Source: Clusia tigrina (Eukaryota > Arthropoda > Insecta > Diptera > Clusiidae). From it: a stretch of 64,000 bases of DNA. The notes beneath the pieces are model-generated. The model did not search any database and had not been told where the DNA came from. It was given only the letters and a program-made list of their open reading frames with translations. Position 1 is the first letter of the stretch, and every line of letters begins with the position of its first letter. Below, in pieces: positions 12,191 to 25,193 of this stretch. The position numbers were made by a program, and so were the translations under genes. Location: the NCBI GenBank assembly GCA_920105625.2, contig OV050031.1:76951995-77015994 (forward strand), in the 5' to 3' direction.

Positions 12191-15100
12191 CAGTGACTGA
12201 GACACTTACAGAGACGCTGACAGAGGCTGCGACGCCAGCTGAGGTAGATAGGGGTAGATATAGGCAAAGAGAAGGCAGCAGACCCCCCAAATCGACATCG
12301 GCAGCGACTGAGACGCCTACAGAGACTCTGACAGAGGCTGCGACGCCGACTGAGACGCCAACTGAGGCAGATAGGGATAAATATAGACATAGAGAAGGCA
12401 GCAGACCCCCCCAATCGACAGCGACTGACACGCCTACAGAGTCGCTGACAGAGGCTGCGACGCCGTCTGAGACGCCGACTAAGGCGATTGGGGTAGATAT
12501 AGGCATAGAGAAAGCAGCAGACCCCCACAATCAACAGCGACTGAGACGCCTACAGCGACGCCGATTGAGACGCCGATTGAGGCAATTAGGCGTAGATAAA
12601 GGCATAGAGAAGGCAGCAGACTCCCCAATCGACAGCGGCATCGACTGAGACGCGTACAGAGACGCTGACAGAGGTTGCGACACCGACTGAGAAGCCGACT
12701 GAGGCAGATAGGGGTAGATATAGGATTAGAGAAGGCAGCAGACCCCCCCAATCGACAGTGGCATCGGCTGAGACGCCTACAGAGATGCTGACAGAGGCTG
12801 CGACGCCGACTGAGACGCCGACTGAGGCAGATAGGGGTAGATATAGGCATAGAGAGGGCAGCAGACCCCCGAATCGACAGCGGCAGCGACTGAGACGCCT
12901 ACAGAGACGCTGACAGAGGCTGCGACGCCAGCTGAGGCATATAGGGGTAGATATAGGCATGGAGCAGGCAGCAGACCCCCCAAATCGACATCGGCAGCGA
13001 CTGAGACGCCTACAGAGACGCTGACAGATGCTGCGACGCCGACCGAGACGCCAACTGAGACAGATAGTGGTTGATATAGGCATAAAGAAGGCAGCTGAAT
13101 CCCCAATCGACAGCGTCAACGACTGAAACGCCTAGACTGACGCTGACAGAGGCTGCGATGCCGACTGAGGCAGACAGGGGTAGATATAGGCATAGAGAAG
13201 GCAGCAGACCCCCCAATCGACAGCGACTGAGACGCCTACAGCGACGCCGACTGAGACGCCGACTGAGGCAGATAGGCGTAGATACAGGCATAAAGGAGGC
13301 AGCAGACCCCCAATCGACAGCGGCATCGACTGAGACGCGTACAGAGACGTTGACAGAGGGTGCGACACCGACTGAGACGCCGACTGAGGGAGATAGGGGT
13401 AGATATAGTCTTAGAGAAACCAGCAGCACCCCCCCAATCGACAGCGGCATCGGCTGAGACGCCTACAGAGATGCTGACAGAGGCTGCGATGCCGACTGAG
13501 ACGCCGACTGAGGCAGATAGGGGTAGATACAGGCATACAGAAGCCAGCAGACCCCCCAATCGACAGCGGCATCGATTGAAACGCGTACAGAGACGCTGAC
13601 AGAGGCAGATAGGGGTAGATATAGGCATAGAGAGGGCAGCAGACCCCCAATCGACAGCGGCATCGACTGAGACGCCTACAGAGACGCTGACAGAGGCTGC
13701 GACGCCGACTGAGGCAGATAGGGGTGCATATAGCCATAGAGAAGGCAGCAGAACCCCCAATCGACAGCGGCAACGACTGAGACGCCTGCAGAGACGCTGG
13801 AAGAGGCTGAGACGCCGACTGAGTCAGATGGGGGTGGATAAAGGCATAGAGATGGCAGCAGACCCCACAGTCGACTGCGGCAGCGACTGAGACTCCTACA
13901 GAGACGCTGACAGTGGCTGCGAGCCGACCGAGACGCCGACTGAGGCAGCAGACCCTCCAATCAACAGCGGCATCGATTGAAACGCGTACAGAGACGCTGA
14001 CAGAGGCAGATAGTGGTAGATATAGGGATAGAGAGGGCAGCAGACCCCCCAATCGACAGCGACTGAGACGCCTACAGCGACGCCGATTGAGACGCCGACT
14101 GAGGCAGATAGGCGTAGATACAGGCATATAGAAGGCAGCAGACCCCCCAATCGACAGCGGCAGCTACTGAGACGCCTACAGAGATTCTGACAGAGACTAC
14201 GACGCCGACTGAGATACCCACTGAGGCAGATAGGGGTAGATATTGGCATAGAGAAGGCAGCAGACCCCCCATTGACAGCGGCAGTGACTGCGACGCCTGC
14301 AGACACGCTGACAGAGGCTGCGACGCCGAAAGAGGCAGATCCGGGTGTATATAGCCATATAGAAGGCAGCAGACCCCCCAATCGACAGCGGCAACGACTG
14401 AGACACCTGTAGAGACGCTTTAAGAGGCTGAGACGCCGACTGAGGCAGATGGGGGTGGATAGAGGCATAGAGATGGCAGCAGACCCCCAATCGACTGCGG
14501 CAGCGACTGAGACGCCTACAGAGACGCTGACAGAGGCTGCGACGCCGACTGAGACGGATAGGGGTAGATATAGGCATAGAGAAGGCAGCAGACCCCCCAA
14601 TCGACAGCGGCAGCTACTGAGGCGCCTACAGAGACGCTGACAGAAGTTGTGACGCTGGCTGAGATGCCGACTGAGGCAGATAGGGGTAGGCATAGAGAAG
14701 GCAGCAGACCCCCCTATCGTCAGCGGCAGCGACTGAGACGCCTACAGAGACGTTGACAGTGGCTGCGATGCCGACTGAGACGCCGAGTGAGGCAGATAGG
14801 GGTAGATCTAGGCATAGAGAAGGCAGCAGACCCCCCTATCGACAGCGGCAGCGACTGAGACACCTACAGAGACGCTGACAGGGGCTGCGATGCCGACTGA
14901 GACGCCGACTGAGGCAGATAGGGGTAGATATAAGCAAATAGAAGGCAGCAGACCCCCCAAATCGACATCGGCAGCGACTGAGACGCCTACAGAGACTCTG
15001 ACAGAGGCTGCGACGCCGACTGAGACGCCAACTGAGGCAGATAGGGGTAGATATAGACATAGAGAAGGCAGCAGACCCCCCAATCGACAGCGACTGAGAC

Positions 15101-16290
15101 GCCTACAGAGTCGCTGACAGAGGCTGCGACGCCGTCTGAGACGCCGACTAAGGCGGATTGGGGTAGATATAGGCATAGAGAAAAAAGCAGACCCCCACAA
15201 TCAACAGCGACTGAGACGCCTACAGCGACGCCGATTGAGACGCCGACTGAGGCAGATAGGCGTAGATAAAGGCATAGAGAAGGCAGCAGACCCCCCAATC
15301 GACAGCGGCATCGACTGAGACGCGTACAGAGACGCTGACAGAGGTTGCGACACCGACTGAGAAGCCGACTGACGCAGATAGGGGTAGATATAGGATTAGA
15401 GAAGGCAGCAGACCCCCCCAATCGACAGTGGCATCGGCTGAGACGCCTACAGAGATGCTGACAGAGGCTGCGACGCCGACTGAGACGCCGACTGAGGCAG
15501 ATAGGGGTAGATATAGGCATAGAGAGGGCAGCAGACCCCCGAATCGACAGCGGCAGCGGCTGAGACGCCTACAGAGACGCTGACAGAGGCTGCGACGCCA
15601 ACTGAGGCATATAGGGGTAGATATAGGCATGGAGCAGGCAGCAGACCCCCCCCAATCGACAACGGCAGCGACTGAGACGCCTACAGATACGCTGACAGAT
15701 GCTGCGACGCCGACCGAGACACCGACTGAGACAGATAGGGGTAGATATAGGCATAAAGAAGGCAGCTGAATCCCCAATCGACAGCGGCAACGACTGAAAC
15801 GCCTAGACTGACGCTGTCAGAGGCTGAGATGCCGACTGAGATGCCGACTGAGGCAGACAGGGGTAGATATAGGCATAGAGAAGGCAGCAGACCCCCCAAT
15901 CGACAGCGACTGAGACGCCTACAGCGACGCCGACTGAGACGCCGACTGAGGCAGATAGGCGTAGGTAAAGGCATAAAGGAGGCAGCAGACCCCCCAATCG
16001 ACAGCGGCATCGACTGAGACGTGTACAGAGACGCTGACAGAGGGTGCGACACCGACTGAGACGCCGACTGAGGCAGATAGGGGTAGATATAGTCTTAGAG
16101 AAAGCAGCAGCACCCCCCCAATCGACAGCGGCATCGGCTGAGACGCCTACAGAGATGCTGACAGAGGCTGCGATGCCGACTGAGACGCCGACTGAAGCAG
16201 ATAGGGGTAGATACAGGCATACAGAGGCCAGCAGACCCCCAATCGACAGCGGCATCGATTGAAACGCGTACAGAGACGCTGACAGAGGCA
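12191..16290 (+). repeat. Loose 2.67 kb higher-order repeat
   Basis: About 12200-13620 matches 14870-16290 at a spacing of about 2670-2684 bp, with the same order of variants: ACACTGAGAAGCC-type monomers, AGTCTTAGAG words and GCATCGGCTG monomers. Part of it recurs a third time at about 20530-21360, some 5.67 kb beyond the second copy. Spacing drifts by several bases, so indels have accumulated. This looks older than the duplications after 23 kb. Confidence 0.82.
13896..14693 (+). repeat. 0.8 kb block of a roughly 4.1 kb periodicity, copy 1
   Basis: Matches 17983-18780 at a spacing of 4087 bp and about 22120-22812 at a further 4137 bp. Shared rare words include GAGATTCTGACAGAGACTACG, split here as GAGATTCTG and GACTACGACG, and AGATCCGGGTGTATATAGCC (ATACGGGTG in the third). 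Confidence 0.88.
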
Positions 16291-17982
16291 GATAGGGGTA
16301 GATATTGGCATAGAGAGGGCAGCAGACTCCCAATCGACAGCGGCATCGACTGAGACGCCTGCAGAGACGCTGGAAGAGGCTGAGACGCCGACTGAGACGC
16401 CTGCTGAGACTCTGGAAGAGGCTGAGACGCCGACTGAGTCAGATGGGTGTGGATATAGGCATAGAGATGGCAGCAGACCCCACAGTCGACTGCGGCAGGG
16501 ACTGAGACGAATACAGAGACGCTGACAGAGGCTGCGACGCCGACTGAGGCAGATAGGGGTGTATATAGCCATAGAGAAGGCAGCAGAACCCCCAATCGAC
16601 AGCGGCAACGACTGAGACGCCTGCAGAGACGCTGGAAGAGGCTGAGACGCCGACTGAGACGCCTGCTGAGACTCTGGAAGAGGCTGAGACGCCGACTGAG
16701 TCAGATGGGTGTGTATATAGGCATAGAGATGGCAGCAGACCCCACAGTCGACTGCGGCAGGGACTGAGACGAATACAGAGACGCTGACAGAGGCTGCGAC
16801 GCCGACTGAGACGCCGACTGAGGCGGATAGGGGTAGATATAGGCATAGAGAAGGCAGCAGACAACCCAATCGACAGCGGCAGCTACTGAGATGCCTACAG
16901 AGACGCTGACAGAGGCTGCGACGTCGACTGAGTCAGATGGGGGTGGATATAGGCATAGAGATGGCAGCAGACCCCACAGTCGACTGCGGCAGCGACTGAG
17001 ACGAATACAGAGACGCTGACAGAGGCTGCGACGCCGACTGAGATGCCGACTGAGGCGGATAGGGGTAGATATAGGCATAGAGAAGGCAGCAGACCCCCCA
17101 ATATACAGCTGCAGCGACTGAGACGCCTACAGAGACGCTGACAGAGGCTGCGAGCCAACCGAGACGCCGACTGAGGCAGCAGACTCTCCAATCGACAGCG
17201 GCATCGATTGAAACGCGTACAGAGACGCTGACAGAGGCAGATAGGGGTAGATATAGGCATAGAGAGGGCAGCAGACCCCCAATCGACAGCGGCTGAGACG
17301 CCTACAGCGACGCCGATTGAGACGCCGACTGAGGCAGATAGGCGTAGATACAGGCATAGAGAAGGCAGCAGACCCCCCAATCGACAGCGGCAGCTACTGA
17401 GACGCCTACAGAGATTCTGACAGAGGCTGCGACGCCGACTGAGACGCCGACTGAGGCAGATAGGGGTAGATACAGGCATACAGAAGCCAGCAGACCCCCC
17501 GAATCGACAGCAGCATCGACTGAGACGCCTACAGAGACGCTGACAGAGGCTGCGACGCCGACTGAGGCAGATAGGGGTGTATATAGCCATAGAGAAGGCA
17601 GCAGAACCCCCAATCGACAGCGGCAACGACTGAGACGCCTGCAGAGACGCTGGAAGAGGCTGAGACGCCGACTGAGGCAGATGGGGGTGGATATAGACAT
17701 AGAGATGGCAGCAGACCCCACAGTCGATTGCGGCAGCGACTGAGACGCCTACAGAGACGCTCACAGGGGCTGCGACGCCGACTGAGACGCCGACTTAGGC
17801 GGATAGGGGTAGATATAGGCATAGAGAAGGCACCAGACCCCCCCCAATCGACAGCGGCAGCTACTGAGACGCCTACAGACACGCTGAGAGAGGCTGCGAC
17901 GCCGACTGAGGCAGATAGAGGTAGATAGAGGCATAGAGAAGGCAGCAGACCCCCCAATAGACAGCTGCAGCGACTGAGACGC
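16291..17982 (+). repeat. Mixed-monomer stretch between 4.1 kb copies
   Basis: Only monomers are present. A block with CTGGAAGAGGCTGAGACG and GAGTCAGATGGG words is repeated at about 16360 and 16620, and again in part at about 16930, so short local duplications are present. No gene is seen. Confidence 0.82.
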
Positions 17983-18780
17983 CTACAGAGACGCTGACAG
18001 AGGCTGCGAGCCGACCGAGACGCCGACTGAGGCAGCAGACCCTCCAATCAACAGCGGCATCGATTGAAACGCGTACAGAGACGCTGACAGAGGCAGATAG
18101 TGGTAGATATAGGCATAGAGAGGGCAGCAGGCCCCCCAATCGACAGCGACTGAGACGCCTACAGCGACGCCGATTGAGACGCCGACTGAGACAGATAGGC
18201 GTAGATACAGGCATATAGAAGGCAGCAGACCCCCCAATCGACAGCGGCAGCTACTGAGACGCCTACAGAGATTCTGACAGAGACTACGACGCCGACTGAG
18301 ATACCCACTGAGGCAGATAGGGGTAGATATTGGCATAGAGAAGGCAGCAGACCCCCCATCGACAGCGGCAGTGACTGCGACTGCGACGCCTGCAGAGACG
18401 CTGACAGAGGCTGCGACGCCGACTGAGGCAGATCCGGGTGTATATAGCCATATAGAAGGCAGCAGACCCCCCAATCGACAGCGGCAACGACTGAGACACC
18501 TGTATAGACGCTGGGAGAGGCTGAGACGAAGACTGAGGCAGATGGGGGTGGATATAGGCATAGAGATGGCAGCAGACCCCCAATCGACTGCGGCAGCGAC
18601 TGAGACGCCTACAGAGACGCTGACAGAGGCTGCGACGCCGACTGAGACGGATAGGGGTAGATATAGGCATAGAGAAGGCAGCAGACCCCCCAATCGACAG
18701 CGGCAGCTACTGAGACGCCTACAGAGAAGCTGACAGAGGCTGCGACGCCGACTGAGGCAGATAGGGGTAGATAGAGGCAT
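17983..18780 (+). repeat. 0.8 kb block of the 4.1 kb periodicity, copy 2
   Basis: Partner of 13896-14693 (4087 bp spacing). It has an extra 6 bp near 18376, where CTGCGA is doubled. Confidence 0.88.
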
Positions 18781-21700
18781 AGAGAAGGCAGCAGACCCCC
18801 CAATAGACAGCGGCAGCGACTGAGACGCCTACGGAGACGCTGACAGAGGCTGCGACGCCGACTGAGGCAGATCCGGGTGTATATAGCCATATAGAAGGCA
18901 GCAAACACCCCAATCGACAGCGGCAACGACTGAGACACCTGTAGAGACGCTGGAAGAGGCTGAGACGCCGACTGAGGCAGATGGGGGTGGATATAGGCAT
19001 AGAGATGGCAGCAGACCCCCAATCGACTGCGGCAGCGACTGAGACGCCTACACAGACGCTGACAGAGGCTGCGACGCCGACTGAGATGGATAGGGGTAGA
19101 TATAGGCATAGAGAAGGCAGCAGACCCCCGAATCGACAGCGGTATCGACTGAGACGCCTACAGAGACGCTGACAAAGACTGCGACGCCGACTGAGACGCC
19201 GGCTGAGGCAGATAAGGGTAGATATAGGCATAGAGAGGGCCGCAGACCCCCCAATCGACAGCGGCAGCGACTGAAATGTCTACAGAGACGCTGACAGAGG
19301 CTGCGACGCCGACTGAGACGCCGACTGAGGCAGAAGGGGGTAGATATAGGCATAGAGATGGCAGCAGACCCCCAATCGACTGCGGCAGCGACAGAGACGC
19401 CTACAGAGACGCTGACAGAGGCTGCGACGCCGACTGAGACGGATAGGGGTAGATAGAGGCATAGAGAAGGCAGCAGACCCCCCATCGACAGCGGCAGTGA
19501 CTGAGACGCCTACAGAGTCGCTGACAGGAGACGCCGACTGAGACTCCGACTGAGACGCCGACTGAGACGCATAGGGGTATGTATAGGCATAGAGAAGGCA
19601 GCAGACCTCCAATCGACAGCGGTATCGACTGAGACGCCTACAGAGACGCTGACAAAGACTGCGACGCCGACTGAGACGCCGACAGAGGCAGATAAGCGTA
19701 GATATAGGCATAGAGAGGGCAGCAGACCCCCCAATCGACAGCGGCAGCGACTGAGATGCCTACAGAGATGCTGACAGAGGCTGCGACGCCGACTGAGAAG
19801 CCGACTGATTCAGATAGGGGTAGATATAGGCATAGAGCAGGCAGCAGACCCCACAATCGACAGCGACTGAGACGCCTACAGCGACGCCGACTGAGACGCC
19901 GACTGAGGCAGATAGGGGTAGATAAAGGCACAGAGAAGGCAGCAGACCCCTGCATCGACAGCGGCAGTGACTGAGACACTTACAGAGACGCTGACAGAGG
20001 CTGCGACGCCAGCTGAGGCAGATAGGGGTAGATATAGGCATGGAGCAGGCAGCCGACCCCCCCAATCGACAACGGCAGCGACTGAAACGTCTACAGAGAC
20101 CCTGACAGAGGCTGCGACGCCGACTGAGACGCCGAATGAGGCAGATAGGGGTAGATATAGGCATAGAGAGGCCAGCAGAGCCCCCAATCGACCGAGGCTG
20201 CGGCGCCGACTGAGGCAGATAGGGGTGTATATAGGCATAGAGAAGGCAGCAGACCCTCAATCCACAGCGGCAGCTACTGAGACGCCTACAGAGACGCTGA
20301 CAGAAGTTGCGACGCTGGCTGAGACGCCGACTGAGGCAGATAGGGGTAGGCATAGAGAAGGCAGCAGACCCCCCTATCGACAGCGGCAGCGACTGAGACG
20401 TCTACAGAGACGTTGACAGAGGCTGCGATGCCGACTGAGACGCCGAGTGAGGCAGATAGGGGTAGATATAGGCATAGAGAAGGCAGCAGACCCCCCTATC
20501 GACAGCGGCAGCGACTGAGACACCTACAGAGACGCTGACAGGGGCTGCGATGCCGACTGAGACGCCGACTGAGGCAGATAGGGATAGATATAAGCAAAGA
20601 GAAGGCAGCAGACCCCCCAAATCGACATCGGCAGCGACTGAGACGCCTACAGAGACTCTGACAGAGGCTGCGACGCCGGCTGAGATGCCAACTGAGGCAG
20701 ATAGGGGTAGATATAGACATAGAGAAGGCAGCAGACCCCCCCCCCAATCGACAGCGACTGAGACGATTACAGAGTCGCTGACAGAGGCTGCGACGCCGTC
20801 TGAGACGCCGACTAAGGCGGATTGGGGTAGATATAGGCATAGAGAAAGCAGCAGACCCCCCCAAAATCAACAGCGACTGAAACGCCTACAGCGACGCCGA
20901 TTGAGACGCCGACTGAGGCAGATAGGCGTAGATAAAGGCATAGAGAAGGCAGCAGACCCCCCAATCGACAGCGGCATCGACTGAGACGCATACAGAGACG
21001 CTGACAGAGGTTGCGACACCGACTGAGAAGCCGACTGAGGCAGATAGGGGTAGATATAGGCTTAGAGAAGGCAGCAGACCCCCCCAATCGACAGTGGCAT
21101 CGGCTGAGACGCCTACAGAGATGCTGACAGAGGCTGCGACGCCGACTGAGACGCCGACTGAGGCAGATAGGGGTAGATATAGGCATAGAGAGGACAGCAG
21201 ACCCCCGAATCGACAGCGGCAGCGACTGAGACGCCTACAGAGACGCTGACAGATGCTGCGACGCCGACTGAGATGCCGTCTGAGGCAGATAGGAGTAGAT
21301 ATAGGCTTAGAGAAAGCAGCAGCACCCCCCCAATCGACAGCGGCATCGGCTGAGACGCCTACAGAGATGCTGACGGAGACTGCGATGCCGACTGGGACGC
21401 CGACTGAGGCAGATAGGGGTGTATATAGCCATAGAGAAGGCAGCAGAACCCCCAATCGACAGCGGCAACGACTGAGACGCCTGCAGAGACGCTGGAAGAG
21501 GCTGAGACGCCGATTGAGGCAGCAGACCCTCCAATCAACGCGTAGAGAGACCCTGACAGAGGCAGATAGGGGTAGATATAGGCATAGAGAGGGCAGCAGA
21601 CCCCCAATCGACAGCGACTGAGACGCCTACAGCGACTCCGATTGAGACGCCGACTGAGGCAGATAGGCATAGATACAGGCATAGAGAAGGCAGCAGACCC

Positions 21701-22119
21701 CCAATCGACAGCGGCAGCGACTGAGACGCCTACAGATACGCTGACAGAGGCTGCGAGCCGACCGAGACGCCGACTGAGGCAGCAGACCCTCCAATCAACA
21801 ACGGCATCGATTGAAACGCGTACAGAGACGCTGACAGAGGCAGATAGTGGCAGATATAGGCATAGAGAGGGCAGCAGACCTTCCAATCGACAGCGACTGA
21901 GACGCCTACAGCGACGCCGATTGAGACGCCGACTGAGGCAGATAGGCGTAGATACAGGCATATAGAAGGCAGCAGACCCCCCAATCGACAGCAGCATCGA
22001 CTGAGACGCCTACAGAGACGCTGACAGAGGCTGCGACGCCGACTGAGGCAGATAGAGGTAGATAGAGGCATAGAGAAGGCAGCAGACCCCCCAATAGACA
22101 GCTGCAGCGACTGAGACGC
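18781..22119 (+). repeat. Mixed-monomer stretch
   Basis: Satellite only. It includes one copy of the CTGACAGGAGACGCC marker block near 19520 and the third copy of the 12.2/14.9 kb block at about 20530-21360. A C-run of 10 lies at 20736-20745. No gene is seen. Confidence 0.85.
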
Positions 22120-22812
22120 CTACAGATACGCTGACAGAAGCTGCGAGCCGACCGAGACGCCGACTGAGGCAGCAGACCCTCCAATCAACAGCGGCATCGA
22201 TTGAAACGCGTACAGGGACGCTGACAGAGGCAGATAGTGGCAGATATAGGCATAGAGAGGGCAGCAGACCTTCCAATCGACAGCGACTGAGACGCCTACA
22301 GCGACGCCGATTGACACGCCGACTGAGGCAGATAGGCGTAGATACAGGCATATAGAAGGCAGCAGACCCCCCAATCGACAGCGGCAGCTACTGAGACGCC
22401 TACAGAGATTCTGACAGAGACTACGACGCCGACTGAGATACCCACTGAGGCAGATAGGGGTAGATATTGGCATAGAGAAGGCAGCAGACCCCCCATCGAC
22501 AGCGGCAGTGACTGCGACGCCTGCAGAGACGCTGACAGAGGCTGCGACGCCGACTGAGGCAGATACGGGTGTATATATCCATATAGAAGGCAGCAGACAC
22601 CCCAATCGACAGCGGCAACGACTGAGACACCTGTAGAGACGCTGGAAGAGGCTGAGACGCCGACTGAGGCAGATGGGGGTGGATATAGGCATAGAGATGG
22701 CAGAAGACCCCCAATCGACTGCGGCAGCGATTGAGACGCCTACAGAGACGCTGACAGAGGCTGCGACACCGACTGAGACGGATAGGGGTAGATATAGGCA
22801 TAGAGAAGGCAT
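22120..22812 (+). repeat. 0.8 kb block of the 4.1 kb periodicity, copy 3
   Basis: Third copy of the 13896-14693 block. It is preceded by a local duplication in which the ATAGTGGCAGATATAGGC block at about 21847 recurs at about 22235. Confidence 0.82.
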
Positions 22813-23300
22813 CAGACCCCCCCCAATCGACAGCGGCAGCTACTGAGACGCCTACAGAGAAGCTGACAGAGGCTGCGGACACCGACTGAGGTAGAAAGGG
22901 ATAGATATAGGCATAGAGAAGGCAGCAGACCCCCGAATCGACAGCGGTATCGACTGAGACACCTACAGAGACGCTGACAAAGACTGCGACGCCGACTGAG
23001 ACGCCGACTGAGGCAGATAAGGGTAGATATAGGCATAGAGAGGGCAGCAGACCCCCAGTCGACAGCGGCAGCGACTGAAATGTCTACAGAGACGCTGACA
23101 GAGGCTGCGACGCCGACTGCGACGCCGACTGAGACGCCGACTGAGGCAGAAGGGGGTAGATATAGGCATAGAGATGGCAGCAGACCCCCAATCCACTGCG
23201 GCAGCGACTGAGACGCCTACAGAGACGCTGACAGAGGCTGCGACGCCGACTGAGACGGATAGGGGTAGATATAGGCATAGAGAAGGCAGCAGACCCCCCC

Positions 23301-25193
23301 AATCGACAGCGGCAGCTACTGAGACGCCTACAGAGAAGCTGACAGAGGTTGCGACGCCGACTGAGGCAGATAGGGGTAGATAGAGGCATAGAGAAGGCAG
23401 CTGACCCCCGAATCGACAGCGGCAGCGACTGAGACGCCTAGAGACGCTGACAGAGGCTGCGACGCCAACTGAGGTAGAAAGGGGTAGATATAGGCATAGA
23501 GAAGGCAGCAGACCCCTAATCGACAGCGACTGAGACGCCTACAGCGACGCCGATCGAGACGCCGACTGAGGCAGATAGGCGTAGATACAGGCATAGAGAA
23601 AGCAGCAGACCCCCCAATCGACAGCGGCAGCTACTGAGACGCCTACAGAGATTCTGACAGAGGCTGCGACGACGACTGAGATACCCACTGAGCCAGATAG
23701 GGGTAGATATTGGCATAGAGAAGGCAGCAGACCCCCCATCGACAGCGGCAGTGACTGAGACGCCTACAGAGTCGCTGACAGGAGACGCCGACGGATAGGG
23801 GTATATATAGGCATAGAGAAGGCAACAGACCTCCAATCGACAGCGGTATCGACTGAGACGCCTACAGAGACGCTGACAAAGACTGCGACGCCGACTGAGA
23901 CGCCGACTGAGGCAGATAAGGGTAGATATAGGCATAGAAAGGGCAGCAGACCCCCCAATCGACAGCGGCAGCGACTGAAATGTCTACAGAGACGCTGACA
24001 GAGGCTGCGACGCCGACTGAGACGCCGACTGAGGCAGAAGGGGGTAGATATAGGCATAGAGATGGCAGCAGACCCCACAATTGACTGCGGCAGCGACTGA
24101 GACGCCTACAGAGACACTGACAGAAGCTTCGACGCCGACTGAGACGCCAACTAAAGCAGATAGGGGTAAATATAGGCATAGAGAAGTTAGCAGACCCCCC
24201 AATCAACAGCGGCAGCTACTGATACGCCTACAGAGACGCTGACTGAGGCTGCGACGCCGACTGAGGCAGATAAGGGTAGATATAGGCATAGAGAAGGCAG
24301 CAGACCCCCCAATGGAGAGCGGCAGCGACTGAGACGCCTACAGAGACGCTGACAGAGGCCGCGATGCCGACTGAGACGCCGACTGAGGCAGATAGGGGCA
24401 GATATAGGCGGAGAGAATGCAGCAGACCCCCCAATCGACAGCGACTGAGACGCCTACAGCGACGCCGACTGAGACGGCGAGTAAGGCAGATAGCCTTAGA
24501 TGCAGGCATAGAGAAGTTAGCAGACCCCCCAATCAACAGCGGCAGCTACTGAGACGCCTACAGAGACGCTGACAGAGGCTGCGACACCGACTGAGACGGA
24601 TAGGGGTAGATATAGGCATAGAGAAGGCATCAGACCCCCCCCAATCGACAGCGGCAGCTACTGAGACGCCTACAGAGAAGCTGACAGAGGCTGCGGACAC
24701 CGACTGAGGTAGAAAGGGATAGATATAGGCATAGAGAAGGCAGCAGACCCCCCCAATCGACAGCGGCATCGACTGAGACGCCAACAGAAATGCTGACAGA
24801 GGCTGCGAAACCGAATGCGACGCCGACAGAGACACCGACTGAGACGCCGACTAAGACGCCGACTGAGACGCCAACTGAGACGCCGACTGAGACGCCGATT
24901 GAGGCAGATAGGCGTAGATGCAGGCATAGAGAAGGCAGCAGACCCACCAATCAACAGCGGCATCGCCTGAGACGCGTACAGAGAAGCTGAAAGATGCTGC
25001 GACGCCGACTGAGATGCCGCCTGAGGCAGATAGGCGTAGATGCAGGCATAGAGAAGGCAGCAGACCCACCAATCGACAGCGGCATCGCCTGAAACGCGTA
25101 CAGAGACGCTGAAAGAGGCTGCGACGCCGACTGAGACGCCGACTGAGGCAGATAGGGGTAGATATAGGCATAGAGAAGGCAGCAGACCCCCCC
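23301..25193 (+). repeat. 1893 bp higher-order unit, copy A
   Basis: Spacing to copy B is 1893 bp from 23301. It becomes 1923 bp after a 30 bp difference at the CTGACAGGAGACGCC marker (23779), 1801 bp after one 122 bp monomer is missing in B, and 1812 bp at the 12-mer expansion (24817-24900). Each change is a local indel, so A and B are clearly homologous end to end. Confidence 0.92.
24817..24900 (+). repeat. 12-mer expansion, 7 units
   Basis: The first unit is GCGACGCCGACA and the third GAGACGCCGACT followed by AAGACGCCGACT. It lies in a CAGAAATGCTGAC-marked monomer. Confidence 0.93.
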
